From assembly GCA_020048295.1 (NCBI GenBank), contig JAIFMT010000217.1, positions 1 through 9,760 of the forward strand: a stretch of 9,760 bases of DNA, read 5' to 3'. A model generated the notes under the pieces. The model was not told the DNA's origin. It ran no database searches and saw only the letters and a program-made list of their open reading frames with translations. Position numbers and translations under genes: made by a program. Below are positions 1 to 5,554 of the stretch, piece after piece. How positions within the stretch are numbered: the stretch's first letter is position 1; every line of letters starts with the position of its first letter. The DNA comes from Rhodoferax sp. Its GTDB lineage: Bacteria > Pseudomonadota > Gammaproteobacteria > Burkholderiales > Burkholderiaceae.

Positions 1-560
1 TCGGGTGCCGGGCTCAGGTCGTCGGTGTTGGTTTCGCCGGTGACTTTCAGCACAGTGAGCGTGATGCTGTGCGGCACTTCAGGGCGGCTGGTAAACCACT
101 CGGCATCGGCCCAGCTTTGCAGCACGGCTTTGGCAAACGCGTTGCCCTGGTCGGCCTTTTCCTTGACATCGTGAAACTGGTCAAACATCAACAGGGTCTT
201 TTTCAGCGCTTCGGCGGCCACTGAAGCCACGCCTGCATCGTCAAGCAGGTCAATCAGCGGGGTCAGGTTGTAGCCCCCCAGCATGGTGCCGAGCAACTCG
301 GTGGCTTTTTCGCGGCTGATCAAGGCACATTTTTCAGTACCATGCGCCACCGCTGCCAGATAGCTGGCCTTGACTTTGGCGGCATCATCGACACCGGCAG
401 GGACGCGGTGAGTGATCAGGTCCATCAAGAACCCTTCTTCGCCGACGGGCGGATTCTTGAGCAGCTCAATGAGCTGCGCGGTTTGCTGCGCTGACAAGGG
501 CAGCGCGGGAATACCAAGTGTGGCACGCTCTGCAACGTGGGCGCGGTAAGCTTCTAACAT
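1..560 (-). CDS. acnB: Aconitate hydratase B, N-terminal part (cut by window edge)
   Basis: AcnB isomerises citrate to isocitrate through cis-aconitate with a 4Fe-4S cluster; many AcnB proteins also act on 2-methylcitrate-derived aconitate. The reading frame starts at an ATG (558-560), translates as MLEAYRAHVAERATLGIPALPL and runs open to the window edge, giving 186 complete codons of the roughly 860 expected. The start matches AcnB proteins, with the helical HEAT-like N-terminal domain (roughly residues 1-155) rich in Leu and Ala. The beginning of the swivel domain follows, ending at the characteristic TNTDDLSPAP stretch (residues 177-186). The cluster cysteines and catalytic residues lie outside the window. 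A strong ribosome-binding site, AAGGAG, sits six bases before the ATG. The gene lies downstream of the exported-protein gene on the same strand, separated by 61 bases that hold a hairpin repeat, so it may be read through from the mdh promoter or have its own promoter that I could not identify. Confidence 0.96.
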   Translation of the reverse strand, partial: MLEAYRAHVAERATLGIPALPLSAQQTAQLIELLKNPPVGEEGFLMDLITHRVPAGVDDAAKVKASYLAAVAHGTEKCALISREKATELLGTMLGGYNLTPLIDLLDDAGVASVAAEALKKTLLMFDQFHDVKEKADQGNAFAKAVLQSWADAEWFTSRPEVPHSITLTVLKVTGETNTDDLSPAP

Positions 561-580
561 GGGGGACTCCTTCTAAGTAA

Positions 581-638
581 AAAATGCCTCTAGCGCTTAT
601 AGAATAAGCGGTTATAGCTATTCATTGAATAGCATTTT
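581..638. repeat. Tandem-hairpin intergenic repeat (Comamonadaceae type)
   Basis: Two perfect small hairpins lie side by side: cgcttat-aga-ataagcg at 594-610 and gctattc-att-gaatagc at 617-633. An outer inverted repeat, aaaatgc (581-587) with gcatttt (632-638), encloses both. The outer arm and the second hairpin share bases 632-633, so they compete slightly. The whole could fold as a three-armed structure in RNA or single-stranded DNA. From memory, elements with the core tagcgcttat...ataagcg...tagctatt are scattered between genes in Comamonadaceae genomes; I cannot check copy number here. It lies between the exported-protein gene and acnB and includes the former's stop codon. In the minus-strand transcript it could slow or end transcription, protect mRNA ends or affect acnB leader folding; there is no long U tract right after a strong GC stem, so a classical terminator is not shown. 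Confidence 0.7.
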
Positions 639-1434
639 GGGGTGACTCAGGGGCTCCAGCGGGTGCCGTGGCCAGCGGAGTCGCCGGCAACTGCGTTTTT
701 TCTGGCTGCGCCACACTAGCTGGGGTCAGATCAACAGCCGTTGTGGCGGATGCCGGTCGTTGCGTTGCTGTCGCCGTCGCCGTGTTTTCGGCTGCCGGCA
801 AACGCACAAGGACAGCCGGGACAACCGCCTTTTCTGGTTCCAGCAAACTCATTGGCGGATTCTTTTCCATCTCGGCGGCCACCGCCATTTGCGCCGGGTT
901 CATGCAGACATCAGCCAGGCGCGAGCCCAGTTTCTGGCTCATCAGCATGGATTTGTTGGCCAGCTGCAGCCACACAGCATCAGCGCGCGCGTCCTGCAGG
1001 CGAATCGCACCGGTGCTGCTCACCACCGGGAACATGCGAAATTTGAACCTCTTGCTTTCAAGATCAAAATAGCCTGGCATGCGCGCATCGGCCTTGATAT
1101 TGATCGACACTCCGAGTTCACAGGCGACCTGACCGACGTGAATGCGCTGCGCGATGGCCAATTCTTCAGGGCTCAAGGCGGCCTCAGCGGCCATGATGCC
1201 CACCGCCATCTGGCTCGCCTTGGCTTTGATGGCGGCACGACTGGCGGTGACTTTGGGCGCTGGTTTTTTAACCAACTTGGTCGCGGCGGGTTTGACAACT
1301 TTTTTGGTCGGCTCTGCGGCATGGACTGTTCCAGCAACGCCCAGGGCCAGCGTCAGCAGGCTAGTGGCGGCCAGGACACGCAGCGCAGCAGCAGCCTGCC
1401 TGCCGCCAGAGAATTGAATTGCAAGCCATTTCAT
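622..1434 (-). CDS. Conserved exported protein of unknown function
   Basis: I know no function for this protein. From Met at 1434 it has 270 residues. A signal peptide is clear: a positively charged start (MKW...GGR), a hydrophobic run to about residue 34 (VLAATSLLTLALGVAG), and a likely cleavage after TVHA at about residue 39. Next comes a Lys/Pro/Ala-rich linker (about 41-75), then a compact conserved-looking domain (about 85-190) with only two Cys (105 in VACELG, 177 in DVCMNP) that could form a disulfide, and an aromatic/basic PGYFDLESKRFKFR segment. The last 70 residues are an Ala/Thr/Pro-rich, probably disordered tail. I chose this start because GGAG lies eight bases before it and it gives a normal signal peptide. 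An in-frame ATG at 1471-1473 overlaps the upstream stop as ATGA but has no ribosome-binding site and would add 13 residues. I recall similar proteins beside acnB in related genomes. It is probably periplasmic. Confidence 0.8.
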   Translation of the reverse strand: MKWLAIQFSGGRQAAAALRVLAATSLLTLALGVAGTVHAAEPTKKVVKPAATKLVKKPAPKVTASRAAIKAKASQMAVGIMAAEAALSPEELAIAQRIHVGQVACELGVSINIKADARMPGYFDLESKRFKFRMFPVVSSTGAIRLQDARADAVWLQLANKSMLMSQKLGSRLADVCMNPAQMAVAAEMEKNPPMSLLEPEKAVVPAVLVRLPAAENTATATATQRPASATTAVDLTPASVAQPEKTQLPATPLATAPAGAPESPQNAIQ

Positions 1435-1469
1435 TGCGTTAGCTCCGTTGAAAATGAACACGCCGGTGT

Positions 1470-2516
1470 TCATGCAGCAAAAAAAATTCGTCCCGGGTGG
1501 CTTGCTGGCAAGCGCGCCGTTTGCTGCGCCCGCTCAATCAGCTGCCAAAAATAACGATAGCTGGCCCGGTCGTGCAGTTGGCCGCGCACCGAAATGGGTG
1601 CCCAGTCGGCTGCCTGGGCCGCAAAAATGATGTCACAAGCTTGGCTAACCTCGTCGTCATTGGGGGCAAATGCCGCCAGGATCGGGCGAATCTGGTCCGG
1701 GTGAATGCTCCACATGCGGGTAAAACCCAGTGCCTGACTGGCTTGCCTTGCCGCACGTCCTACAGCGTCCAAATCCTTGAATTCAGTCACCACACAGTGC
1801 GCGGGCACTTTGCCTACGGCATGACACGCGGCCGATATTTCCAGTTTGGCACGCCGCACCAGCGGATGGCTGAACTGGTCAAGTGCCGCGTCATCGGTTT
1901 GCGTTGAAAAACGCATGGCGCTGGCCGGAATGGCTCCGCCATGGGCAGAAACAAAGTCCATCAACCCGAAACTGAGCGATTGCACGCGCGGGTGCGCGGC
2001 AATGGCCGCCACCCGTTGCAGCGCCAGCGGCGACTCGATCAGGCAGTGGATGGGCATGGGATTGGTGCGACCAGACGAGCGCGCAACAGCGTCCACTTTG
2101 GCCAGTGCCAAGTCAACATCGGCTGGAGATTCCACCTTGGGCAGCATCAGGTGACACAACTGCGCCCCGGCTGCACCCACGACGATGTCAACATCTTGGG
2201 CAAATGCCGGATGCGCCACCGGATGTACCCGCAGCGCAACTCTTGGCAGGACACCAGACGCAGCATTATTTGTAGCTGTCAGCGCAGACCTGGCAAGGGC
2301 TGCAACCATCAAAGCATGGTCTTTTTCGCCGCCTACCGGAGCCCCGTCCTCGCAGTCCAGTGTGACATCAAAAACACAAGCGCCAAACTCTTGCGTCAGT
2401 TCGGCCTGCAGCGCCAGGCTTTTGACCATGCGCGACTCCACGCCGCAGTAGTGGTCGCACACGGGCAATGCCGCAGCCGCAGCCGTCCCGAGCAAAACGT
2501 CGCGTGGATGCGTCAC
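1470..2516 (-). CDS. CitE-like CoA-ester lyase, HpcH/HpaI aldolase family
   Basis: A 348-residue member of the HpcH/HpaI aldolase and citrate-lyase-beta (CitE) superfamily, Mg2+-dependent TIM-barrel enzymes that cleave or form C-C bonds, often on CoA thioesters such as malyl-CoA or citramalyl-CoA. Visible signatures are LDCEDGAP (53-60), Arg96 in RVHP in the place of the CitE substrate Arg, PKVES (126-130), Glu161 in LIESP and Asp187 in GLMDF as the likely Mg2+ ligands (26 residues apart, as in CitE), and WSIHPDQI (269-276). The substrate cannot be told from sequence. The gene lies 24 bases after mdh, in the same frame as the mdh stop codon. The start is GTG (2514-2516); no ATG lies between the mdh stop and the conserved CDHYCGVESRM segment, and only a weak AGG precedes it. 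A Thr/Asn/Ala-rich stretch at residues 79-87 looks like an insertion. It is longer than classical CitE (about 290) but in the range of malyl-CoA-lyase-like members. Confidence 0.88.
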   Translation of the reverse strand: MTHPRDVLLGTAAAAALPVCDHYCGVESRMVKSLALQAELTQEFGACVFDVTLDCEDGAPVGGEKDHALMVAALARSALTATNNAASGVLPRVALRVHPVAHPAFAQDVDIVVGAAGAQLCHLMLPKVESPADVDLALAKVDAVARSSGRTNPMPIHCLIESPLALQRVAAIAAHPRVQSLSFGLMDFVSAHGGAIPASAMRFSTQTDDAALDQFSHPLVRRAKLEISAACHAVGKVPAHCVVTEFKDLDAVGRAARQASQALGFTRMWSIHPDQIRPILAAFAPNDDEVSQACDIIFAAQAADWAPISVRGQLHDRASYRYFWQLIERAQQTARLPASHPGRIFFAA

Positions 2517-2540
2517 AGGCCTGACTTGACGGATTGAAAA

Positions 2541-3461
2541 TTACAGCAGGTGCGCCACGCCGGCCTTTTCGTCCAGCAGCTCCTTGAGCGTCTTGTTGAT
2601 GCATTCCTGGCTGAAAGCGTCAATCGGCAGGTCTTTCACCAACTGGTACTCGCCACCTTCACAAGTCACCGGGAAGCCGAACATGGTGTCTTGCGGAATG
2701 CCATATTGGCCATCCGACGGGATGCCCATGGTGACCCACTTGCCATTGGTGCCCAGCGCCCAGTCGTGCATGTGATCGATGGCGGCGTTAGCCGCTGACG
2801 CGGCCGACGAGACACCGCGCGCCGCGATGATGGCCGCACCACGCTTGCCAACCGTTGGCAGGAAGGTGTTGGCGTTCCAATCATGGTCGTTGATCATGTC
2901 CTTGACGCTTTCGCCGCCGATGGTGGCAAACCGGTAATCTGCGTACATGCTGGGCGAATGATTGCCCCATACAGCCATTTGCTGGATGTCGGCCACGGCT
3001 TTGCCGGTCTTGGCGGCGAGCTGGCTCAAGGCACGGTTGTGGTCCAGGCGCAGCATGGCAGTGAAGTTCTTGCGTGGCAGATCGGGAGCGCTCTTCATGG
3101 CAATGTAGGCGTTGGTGTTGGCCGGGTCGCCTTCGCCGTTGACAGCCAGCAATTCAGCGCGCTCCATGCCCGGACCACGTGGGCGTGAGCCAATCAGCAA
3201 CGCGTAATCGACGTCCTTGAAGGCAGTCATCGGGTCGCTGTGGGCCTCCATGCCAACCAGCAGCGGAAAGGCGCAGTCTTGCAGCTCCATCATCACGCCC
3301 TGCAAGGCTTGCTGCGCCTTTTCAACCGGCACTTCAAGCAAGCTCAGCACCACGGGCTGGTCCTTGCCCAGCATTTCACCAGAGGCGATGCGAAACAGGA
3401 TGGCGTAACCAATTTGACCTGCGGCACCAGTCACAGCAACACGTACGGGTTTTTTGCTCAT
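2541..3461 (-). CDS. mdh: Malate dehydrogenase, NAD-dependent, with an internal 22-residue gap
   Basis: Malate dehydrogenase oxidises malate to oxaloacetate with NAD+ in the cytoplasm. The start at 3459-3461 ([20 protein letters not shown]) has GGAG seven bases upstream and is the family start; a longer frame to 3581 adds an unconserved Pro-rich stretch and is rejected. Recognisable parts are GAAGQIG (12-18, NAD binding), the mobile-loop arginines 95 and 101 in RPRGPGMER, Asp140/Arg143 in LDHNRA and the catalytic His168 in WGNHSP. The C-terminus GVAHLL is also typical. It has 306 residues where betaproteobacterial enzymes of this type have about 328. The missing part is exact: after ELLAVNG (103-109) comes EGDPANTN, whereas relatives carry about 25 residues ending in VLVVGN before PANTN. 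The helix and beta strand that lead into the GNPANTN motif are gone, and its substrate/NAD-contacting Asn is Asp112. The frame stays open throughout. Activity is doubtful unless the gap is a sequence error. It is the first gene of the minus-strand unit. Confidence 0.93.
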   Translation of the reverse strand: MSKKPVRVAVTGAAGQIGYAILFRIASGEMLGKDQPVVLSLLEVPVEKAQQALQGVMMELQDCAFPLLVGMEAHSDPMTAFKDVDYALLIGSRPRGPGMERAELLAVNGEGDPANTNAYIAMKSAPDLPRKNFTAMLRLDHNRALSQLAAKTGKAVADIQQMAVWGNHSPSMYADYRFATIGGESVKDMINDHDWNANTFLPTVGKRGAAIIAARGVSSAASAANAAIDHMHDWALGTNGKWVTMGIPSDGQYGIPQDTMFGFPVTCEGGEYQLVKDLPIDAFSQECINKTLKELLDEKAGVAHLL

Positions 3462-3551
3462 AATGAAACTCCAGAAGTTGATTAAAAAAGAATTCGGTGG
3501 GGGCGGTGGACCCTCCAGAAGAGTCCCACAAGTACGCGCCAGCACTTGCAC

Positions 3552-3581
3552 AGTGTATCCTCTAAACTTGATAATCGTCAA
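3552..3581 (-). promoter_or_regulatory. Predicted sigma70-type promoter of mdh
   Basis: On the minus strand TTGACG (3581-3576) and TACACT (3557-3552) are separated by 18 bases, a good match to the -35 and -10 boxes. Transcription would begin near 3545, giving a leader of about 84 bases before the mdh ATG. The -35 box ends five bases from the 22-bp palindrome, so a protein bound there could touch or exclude RNA polymerase. The leader contains an imperfect hairpin (arms about 3506-3511 and 3523-3529) of unknown relevance. Confidence 0.6.
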
Positions 3582-3609
3582 CTGTCTTATGTCTTATATA
3601 AGACATAAT
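3582..3609 (+). promoter_or_regulatory. Possible promoter of the GntR-family gene
   Basis: CATAAT at 3604-3609 is a five-of-six match to a -10 box, placed to start transcription near 3616 with a leader of about 30 bases. The -35 region is poor: ctgtct at 3582-3587 with a 16-base spacer is the best I see. The boxes overlap the palindrome, so a bound regulator would block this promoter, which fits self-repression. The assignment is weak. Confidence 0.3.
3584..3608. promoter_or_regulatory. 22-bp perfect palindrome with an extra half-site, candidate GntR-type operator
   Basis: Bases 3587-3608 form a perfect palindrome: an 11-base arm ttatgtcttat followed directly by its exact reverse complement. 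The half-site GTCTTAT occurs three times without gaps: 3584-3590 and 3591-3597 as a direct repeat, then inverted as ATAAGAC at 3598-3604. GntR proteins bind as dimers to short palindromes starting with GT and ending with AC, and HutC-type sites have a TA-rich centre, which fits. The site lies 37 bases before the GntR-family gene and next to the mdh -35 box, so control of both directions is likely. Binding by this particular regulator is inferred, not shown. Confidence 0.72.
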
Positions 3610-3645
3610 TGATGTACCCATAACGCTCACCGTGAGACCCAGGCC

Positions 3646-4455
3646 ATGCAGAATCCTCCCGAATCCGACCCGGGGCCGGAATCCGAACCCAGCCCGTTAC
3701 TGCCAAACCTGAACACACCCGCCAGCGCAACGCCTGCTTTCAGCCCGCTGTATCAGCAGATCAAGGGCTTGATTTTGAACAGTCTGCGCGCCAGCGAGTG
3801 GAAACCGGGCGAGGCGATCCCCAGCGAAACTGAACTGGCGACACGCTATCGCGTCAGCCAGGGTACAGTGCGCAAGGCCATTGATGAACTGGCGGCCGAG
3901 AATCTGCTGCTGCGTCGCCAGGGCAAGGGTACTTTTGTGGCGACCCATGCGGAAGCGCAGGTGCAATTCAGATTTCTCAAGCTGGTGCCAGAAAGTGGCA
4001 CCCGCGGCAGCGAGGGTCCGGCCCAGCGCGACATCATTGAATGCCGTCGCACCCTGGCCAGCGCACAGGTCGCAAGAGCGTTGGCGCTGCGTGCGGGCGA
4101 CCCGGTACTGCAAGTGCAACGGGTGCTGAGTTTTGGCGGTGCGCCGATCATTCTGGAAGACATTTGGCTGCCAGCCACACCGTTCAAGGGCCTGACTGCG
4201 GAGCGCCTTGCCAATTACCAGGGGCCAATGTATGCGCTGTTCGAGACCGAGTTCAATGTCCGCATGGTCCGGGCCGAAGAGAAAATTCGCGCGGTACCAG
4301 CACTGGCACAGCACGCATCGCTATTGAAAGTGAAGCTAAAAACACCGCTATTGAGCGTCGAGCGCATTGCCTACACTTACCAGGACGAACCGATGGAACT
4401 GCGTTTGGGCTACTACCGCACTGACACCCACTACTACCACAACGCGATGAACTGA
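3646..4455 (+). CDS. GntR-family transcriptional regulator with UTRA domain (HutC subfamily)
   Basis: A 269-residue DNA-binding regulator. After a Pro/Glu/Ser-rich, probably disordered N-terminus (1-30) comes the GntR winged helix-turn-helix (about 33-100): SPLYQQIKGLI, PGEAIPSETELATRYRVSQGTVRKAIDEL and the wing RRQGKGTFV are classic. The rest (about 108-262) fits a UTRA ligand-binding domain, with VLQVQRVLSFGGAPIILEDIWLP and the closing LRLGYYRTDTHYY. UTRA domains sense small molecules; the effector here is unknown, and a TCA-cycle intermediate would be a guess from context. It lies between the divergently read mdh and the sdh genes, so it probably controls this cluster, with the 22-bp palindrome upstream as its operator. 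The ATG at 3646 precedes a plausible reading frame but has only a weak ribosome-binding site (cccagg close by). The gap to sdhC is 207 bases, so sdhC may have its own promoter. I recall similar regulators beside sdh in Burkholderiales, but I am not sure of an established name. Confidence 0.92.
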   Translation: MQNPPESDPGPESEPSPLLPNLNTPASATPAFSPLYQQIKGLILNSLRASEWKPGEAIPSETELATRYRVSQGTVRKAIDELAAENLLLRRQGKGTFVATHAEAQVQFRFLKLVPESGTRGSEGPAQRDIIECRRTLASAQVARALALRAGDPVLQVQRVLSFGGAPIILEDIWLPATPFKGLTAERLANYQGPMYALFETEFNVRMVRAEEKIRAVPALAQHASLLKVKLKTPLLSVERIAYTYQDEPMELRLGYYRTDTHYYHNAMN

Positions 4456-4457
4456 AG

Positions 4458-4494
4458 GACGGACTCACCTCAAGGCGCGAAGCCACCGTCGGTT
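4458..4494 (+). terminator. Weak candidate terminator after the GntR-family gene
   Basis: Just after the stop codon, GACGG (4458-4462) can pair with CCGTC (4486-4490), followed by ggttttaat. The loop is long (23 bases) and contains only a 3-bp inner stem (ggc/gcc), and the T run is four. This is a poor rho-independent terminator at best, and transcription may continue into sdhC. Confidence 0.2.
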
Positions 4495-4571
4495 TTAATC
4501 CCTACGGCTCAATTGGCAAGACTGAAGTCAGTTTGATCACGAAAAATAGGGGACTGTTTCCAATCGCCATG

Positions 4572-4588
4572 TTGCATTGCAATAGAAT
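4572..4588 (+). promoter_or_regulatory. Possible -10 box and small palindrome upstream of sdhC
   Basis: In the 207-base gap before sdhC, a perfect inverted repeat TTGCA-T-TGCAA (4572-4582) is followed directly by TAGAAT (4583-4588), one base off the -10 consensus. No convincing -35 box lies 16-18 bases upstream. The same gap also holds an inverted repeat ACTGA-AG-TCAGT (4521-4532) and the heptamer TGATCAC twice (4534-4540, 4624-4630). A separate sdh promoter somewhere here is plausible; this exact placement is tentative. The GTCTTAT half-site found upstream of the GntR-family gene does not occur in this gap. Confidence 0.35.
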
Positions 4589-4662
4589 TTGCCGGCGCTC
4601 CGTGAAATCCAGGCCAAAACACCTGATCACATCGCAGTTACTCAAAACACAGAAAGCAAGGT

Positions 4663-5106
4663 ATGTCTGAATCAGCGACCCAAACCGCCAAAAAACGTCC
4701 CGAATTCCGCAACATCGACTTTCCCAGCCTGCTGAGCTACCGCTGGCCACTGGCCTCGCTGGCTTCAGGCATGCACCGGGTCAGTGGTGCCATCCTGTTT
4801 TTTCTGTTGCCGTTCATCATCTGGATGTTTGATGCGTCGGTATCTTCTGAAATTTCATTTGCCAAATTCAAAGCCGCCTTTAACGTCGGCATGCTGGGCA
4901 TTCCCGGCTTTTTGTGGAAGTTGGTGGTGCTTGGCGCGATCTGGGCCATCTTGCACCATTTCATTGCCGGCATGCGCCATCTATGGATGGACACCCATCA
5001 CCATCACGTCACCAAGGACATCGGCCGCCAGTCTTCTGCCGTCGTCATTGGGTTGACTTTGAGCTTGACCGCCGTGCTCGGTGCCAAGCTGTTCGGCCTT
5101 TACTGA
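4663..5106 (+). CDS. sdhC: Succinate dehydrogenase cytochrome b556 subunit
   Basis: Larger membrane anchor of succinate:quinone oxidoreductase (complex II), 147 residues. With SdhD it holds haem b and the ubiquinone site and passes electrons from SdhB to quinone in the inner membrane. Three membrane segments are visible (about 32-57, 82-108, 122-146). The HRVSG motif (38-42) is the family signature carrying the quinone-site Ser and Arg. LHHFIAGMRHLWMD (97-110) contains His99, which aligns with the haem-ligand His84 of the E. coli subunit. A run of four His (112-115) follows the second membrane segment on the loop side; it is a local feature and I infer no special role. The ATG has only a weak ribosome-binding site (AGAAAG, AAGG). 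It is the first gene of the sdh set, with sdhD beginning 14 bases after its stop. Confidence 0.96.
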   Translation: MSESATQTAKKRPEFRNIDFPSLLSYRWPLASLASGMHRVSGAILFFLLPFIIWMFDASVSSEISFAKFKAAFNVGMLGIPGFLWKLVVLGAIWAILHHFIAGMRHLWMDTHHHHVTKDIGRQSSAVVIGLTLSLTAVLGAKLFGLY

Positions 5107-5120
5107 TTCAGGAGCATCCC

Positions 5121-5486
5121 ATGTCTGTCAATTATGGTTCCCACCGCACGGTGGTTGGTGCGCACTACGGCATTCGCGACTGGCTTTCACAGCGCGTCAC
5201 CGCAGTGGTGCTGGCGGTTTTTACCGTACTGGTGCTTGCGCAAGTGATTTTTAGCAAAGGTCCGGTCAGCTATGAGCTGTGGGCCGGCATCTTCTCGCCA
5301 CAATGGATGAAAACCATCACGTTCGTGATGTTTGTCTCGTTGTTCTACCACGTCTGGGTTGGCATGCGCAACATCTTCATGGACTACGTCAAACCCTACG
5401 CTTTCCGCTTTGTCATGCATGTGTTTGCCATTCTTTGGCTGACTGGCTGTACCGGTTGGGCCATTCAGGTGCTGTGGCGGCTGTAA
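5121..5486 (+). CDS. sdhD: Succinate dehydrogenase hydrophobic membrane anchor subunit
   Basis: Small membrane anchor of complex II, 121 residues, partner of SdhC in haem and ubiquinone binding. The N-terminus has the family motif GSHRTVVGAHYGIRDWLSQRVTAVV, followed by three membrane segments (about 25-45, 65-87, 96-118). FYHVWVGMRNIFMDYVKP (75-92) is diagnostic: Asp88-Tyr89 correspond to the E. coli Asp82-Tyr83 pair near ubiquinone, and His77 aligns with a haem-proximal His. The start at 5121 has AGGAG (5110-5114) six bases upstream, and the family homology begins here; the frame stays open further upstream inside sdhC but that part is not coding. It lies 14 bases after sdhC and 68 bases before sdhA. 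Confidence 0.95.
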   Translation: MSVNYGSHRTVVGAHYGIRDWLSQRVTAVVLAVFTVLVLAQVIFSKGPVSYELWAGIFSPQWMKTITFVMFVSLFYHVWVGMRNIFMDYVKPYAFRFVMHVFAILWLTGCTGWAIQVLWRL

Positions 5487-5554
5487 ACATGCCCTGCACG
5501 GCGGATCAATCTGACCCGGCTTGCCACATCCCAATAACGAGATTTCAAAATATC

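Noticed and set aside
760..1554. Plus-strand open frame (264 codons) opposite the exported-protein gene
   Set aside because: The minus-strand frame has a signal peptide, a good ribosome-binding site and operon context; the plus frame has none and runs across the junction of two minus-strand genes.
2541..3461. mdh as a frameshifted pseudogene
   Set aside because: The frame is continuous with conserved residues on both sides of the gap, so this is an in-frame deletion and not a frameshift; I kept it as a CDS with a warning.
3462..3581. N-terminal extension of mdh by 40 residues
   Set aside because: It contains a Pro-rich, unconserved stretch and covers the predicted promoter and leader; the ATG at 3461 has a good ribosome-binding site and is the family start.
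4984..5010. Run of four His in SdhC as an engineered tag
   Set aside because: It is internal, only four residues long, and sits in a naturally His-rich loop of the family; nothing suggests engineering.
5279..5554. N-terminal extension of sdhA by 92 residues
   Set aside because: It lies mostly inside sdhD in another frame; homology to SdhA begins at the ATG at 5555.
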